8,649 nt of DNA from positions 1 to 8,649 of the forward strand of contig JBJXGB010000262.1 of the NCBI GenBank assembly GCA_046152935.1, written 5' to 3'. Of the stretch, positions 7,338 to 8,649 are shown one piece after another. The position numbers and the translations under genes were made by a program. Origin of the DNA: CAZMFZ01 sp046152935 (lineage in GTDB: Bacteria > Bacteroidota > Bacteroidia > Cytophagales > UBA9547). Positions within the stretch are counted from its first letter, which is position 1; every line of letters starts with the position of its first letter. The notes beneath the pieces are model-generated. The model saw only the letters and a list, made by a program, of their open reading frames with translations. It had not been told where the DNA came from and did not search any database.

Positions 7338-7847
7338 GTGTTATCTCGATACAAAAGTTGCAGAAATTGTAGGTGAAGCGACAAAATTTGGGTTCAACCA
7401 TCAGCATAGTTGTGGCGATGTGGCGAAAGAACTTAAAACAATTTTGAAAAACAAAATAGCTTTAGGAATAGTAGATGAAGATCGGGACAAAGGATCTATC
7501 CCTCAATATTTTCTTGAATTTGCAACTATTAAAGTTAAAGAGGGTTTAATCCTAAAAAACATAAAGAAAAAGCCCATTACTTGATTTTAATTTGCCCTGA
7601 AATGGAAAAATGGCTTTTGAAAAATGCCCTTGATATTGGTATCGATCCTTCTAGTTTTAATCTGCCAAATAATCTCAAAGGCTTGATTAGCATTTCCAAA
7701 GTTCAAAATATCAATAAAAATATAGGCCTACATAGATTTGTAAAAGCCCTCATAAATGGCCATTCTCCATCAATGATTTTATTAAAACATTGGATTACGC
7801 TATTTATAGGCAATCAATTGGAAGAGCTTAACCGAAATGAGTTATAA
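7318..7847 (+). CDS. Small TOPRIM-like partner protein of the ATPase, encoded across a -1 frameshift
   Basis: Two overlapping frames together form one plausible 176-residue protein. The first (ATG 7318) gives residues 1-81 and by itself ends at the TGA 7582-7584. The second continues in the -1 frame from 7560 to the TAA at 7845-7847. In the -1 frame, coding sequence resumes directly after the A-run as HKEKAHYLILICPEMEKWLL, a hydrophobic strand and helix of the kind seen in the middle of these proteins. The unshifted frame instead ends in a lysine-rich tail, IKKKPIT. TOPRIM-like features are the acidic residue E7 in strand one (VCECYLD) and the DxD motif in GIVDEDRD (D53, D55). TOPRIM domains bind metal ions and cleave or transfer phosphates on nucleic acids, so a nuclease role beside the ATPase is possible. 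The start overlaps the ATPase gene by 20 bases, implying translational coupling. No named family was recognised with confidence; DUF3226- or DUF4276-like proteins are the nearest thought. The gene may be a frameshifted pseudogene or use programmed frameshifting. Confidence 0.6.
7554..7560 (+). promoter_or_regulatory. A-AAA-AAC slippery heptamer, candidate -1 frameshift site
   Basis: The heptamer is phased exactly as needed for tandem -1 slippage: in the upstream frame the codons are AAA (7555-7557) and AAC (7558-7560), preceded by A. After a one-base backward shift, translation enters the downstream frame at CAT (7560-7562) and runs to the stop at 7845-7847. A purine-rich GAGGG lies at 7540-7544, nine bases upstream, a spacing like that of the Shine-Dalgarno stimulator in dnaX-type frameshifting. 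A downstream stem CCATT/AATGG is possible but weak. A sequencing or replication error in the A-run would look the same. Confidence 0.45.
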
Positions 7848-7873
7848 AGCCACCTAATATAAACACTACTGCT

Positions 7874-8578
7874 TCAATATTTCCTACGCACCACCAAATA
7901 CCTAAATGCCCATTTCCACATTATTTTAAATGTATCAACTTTAGCTTTTGACAAATAGACATCCAATTCTGCTTTACGAAAGCCTCTTAAAACTGACAAA
8001 GGCGCATCATTCTTCACCAAATAAGATTTTGAAAGTAACTTAGTTAAATACTTAATGCTATAAAATGCTAGCGAATTTCGCTGCAAATCATTTACAAAAA
8101 AGCCCATTCTGGAATTAGAATCGCACCATTTGAAGTAGTGCACCAATTGCTCGTCATTCAAATGATGGCAAAACAAAGCAGAAAAAATAATATCAAATTT
8201 TTCATCAACAAGCTGATAATCAGATTCAATAAAACTAATTTCGTGAAATGCCTTGCAATTTTCTTTGGCATAATTTATGCAATCTGGCTTGATATCTATG
8301 CCTATCAATTTTACCCTGATCCTTTGATTTCGAGCCCATTTGGCAATGGCCAGCAAATTGTCGCCACCACCACAGCCAACATCGGCAATAGTTATATAAT
8401 CTTCTAATAAATACCTGATTTTAGAATTCACAAAATATGCCAAACCTTGAATTGTGATATTATGACCTCCCAACCAGGTATTAATAAAATCCAATTCCTT
8501 TAGATTTTGATATAAATCTACCTGAGGAATATAATCAGCATCTAAAAATTCTGATTGGTAGGATCGGTATTTGAACAT
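7874..8578 (-). CDS. Class I SAM-dependent methyltransferase associated with type III polyketide-type clusters
   Basis: This 234-residue protein has the SAM-binding motif I (IADVGCGGGD) at 64-73, the acidic loop after strand two (GIDI) at 93-96, and a post-motif block (DIIFSALFCHHL) at 129-140. The N-terminal LGGHNITIQGL stretch (36-46) and the C-terminal RGFRKAEL segment (198-205) are typical of the methyltransferase that accompanies type III polyketide synthases in Bacteroidota, as I recall that group. It probably O- or C-methylates an aromatic polyketide-type product before the FAD oxidoreductase acts; the substrate is not known. On this strand the next gene should be that oxidoreductase, but the plus-strand ATPase unit lies between them. 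The stop is 26 bases from the converging end of the ATPase unit. It starts at ATG 8578. The methyltransferase fold is secure; the pathway is inferred. Confidence 0.8.
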   Translation of the reverse strand: MFKYRSYQSEFLDADYIPQVDLYQNLKELDFINTWLGGHNITIQGLAYFVNSKIRYLLEDYITIADVGCGGGDNLLAIAKWARNQRIRVKLIGIDIKPDCINYAKENCKAFHEISFIESDYQLVDEKFDIIFSALFCHHLNDEQLVHYFKWCDSNSRMGFFVNDLQRNSLAFYSIKYLTKLLSKSYLVKNDAPLSVLRGFRKAELDVYLSKAKVDTFKIMWKWAFRYLVVRRKY

Positions 8579-8609
8579 ATTTCATTAATTAATTGATTTT
8601 TTTGTGCGT

Positions 8610-8649
8610 TTATGCCATTTCTGCAAGTTGATATGTTATTTCTGCAATC
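8610..8649 (-). CDS. Possible C-terminal end of a further upstream minus-strand gene
   Basis: Read on the minus strand from the window edge, a frame encodes IAEITYQLAEMA and stops at TAA (8610-8612). That stop is 31 bases before the methyltransferase ATG, a normal within-operon spacing. A type III polyketide synthase would be the expected gene here. Only 12 residues are visible and one other minus frame is also open, so neither its existence nor its identity can be shown from this sequence. Confidence 0.3.
   Translation of the reverse strand, partial: IAEITYQLAEMA

Noticed and set aside
6306..7847. Low GC of the ATPase unit as evidence of horizontal transfer
   Set aside because: A hand count gave 37 G/C of 120 at 6421-6540 against 53 of 120 in hemF (4501-4620). 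However, samples from the methyltransferase (8041-8100, 16 of 60) and the oxidoreductase (5401-5460, 17 of 60) are equally AT-rich, so composition does not set the cassette apart.
8138..8407. 89-codon plus-strand frame opposite the methyltransferase
   Set aside because: It is antisense to the SAM-binding core of a clear methyltransferase and has no recognisable features.

Overview
The window looks like a chromosomal piece of a low-GC member of the Bacteroidota. Three signs support this: a type IX secretion (T9SS) C-terminal sorting domain at the left edge, a Bacteroidota-style -7 element (TAnnTTTG) before one gene, and start codons that mostly lack a strong Shine-Dalgarno sequence. No rRNA, tRNA, CRISPR array, transposase or integrase was seen.

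Layout, left to right. (1) Positions 2-499 (+) hold the 3' end of a secreted T9SS cargo protein. Its reading frame runs 37 codons past the normal end of the sorting domain and through a terminator-like hairpin. (2) Positions 500-849 are an AT-rich stretch with no gene. (3) Positions 850-2835 (+) encode a membrane sensor with a Cache-type periplasmic domain, HAMP, GAF and a coiled coil, but no recognisable output domain. (4) A minus-strand series follows, read right to left: an FAD-dependent oxidoreductase of the geranylgeranyl-reductase type (4968-6116), oxygen-dependent coproporphyrinogen III oxidase HemF (4008-4910) and an Rnl5/DraRnl-type RNA ligase (2943-3959). A minus-strand hairpin plus T-run near 2844-2871 could end this transcript. 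(5) Positions 6306-7847 (+) hold a compact two-gene unit on the opposite strand. It has an OLD/AAA15-like ATPase and an overlapping small protein with TOPRIM-like acidic motifs. The second gene is split between two frames exactly at an A-AAA-AAC heptamer. (6) Positions 7874-8578 (-) encode a class I SAM methyltransferase, and a possible C-terminal stub of a further minus-strand gene runs off the right edge.

How the parts fit together. The methyltransferase and the FAD oxidoreductase are, from memory of Bacteroidota genomes, usually direct neighbours downstream of a type III polyketide synthase. Here they are on the same strand but separated by the plus-strand ATPase unit. The simplest reading is that the ATPase and TOPRIM-like pair was inserted into that cluster, perhaps as a defence cassette. 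HemF and the RNA ligase follow the oxidoreductase with short gaps and may be co-transcribed with it without sharing a pathway.

The most interesting points are the ATPase and TOPRIM-like pair, its -1 frameshift site (programmed, transcriptional slippage, or a real lesion), the apparent interruption of a biosynthetic cluster, and the apparent lost stop codon of the T9SS cargo gene.
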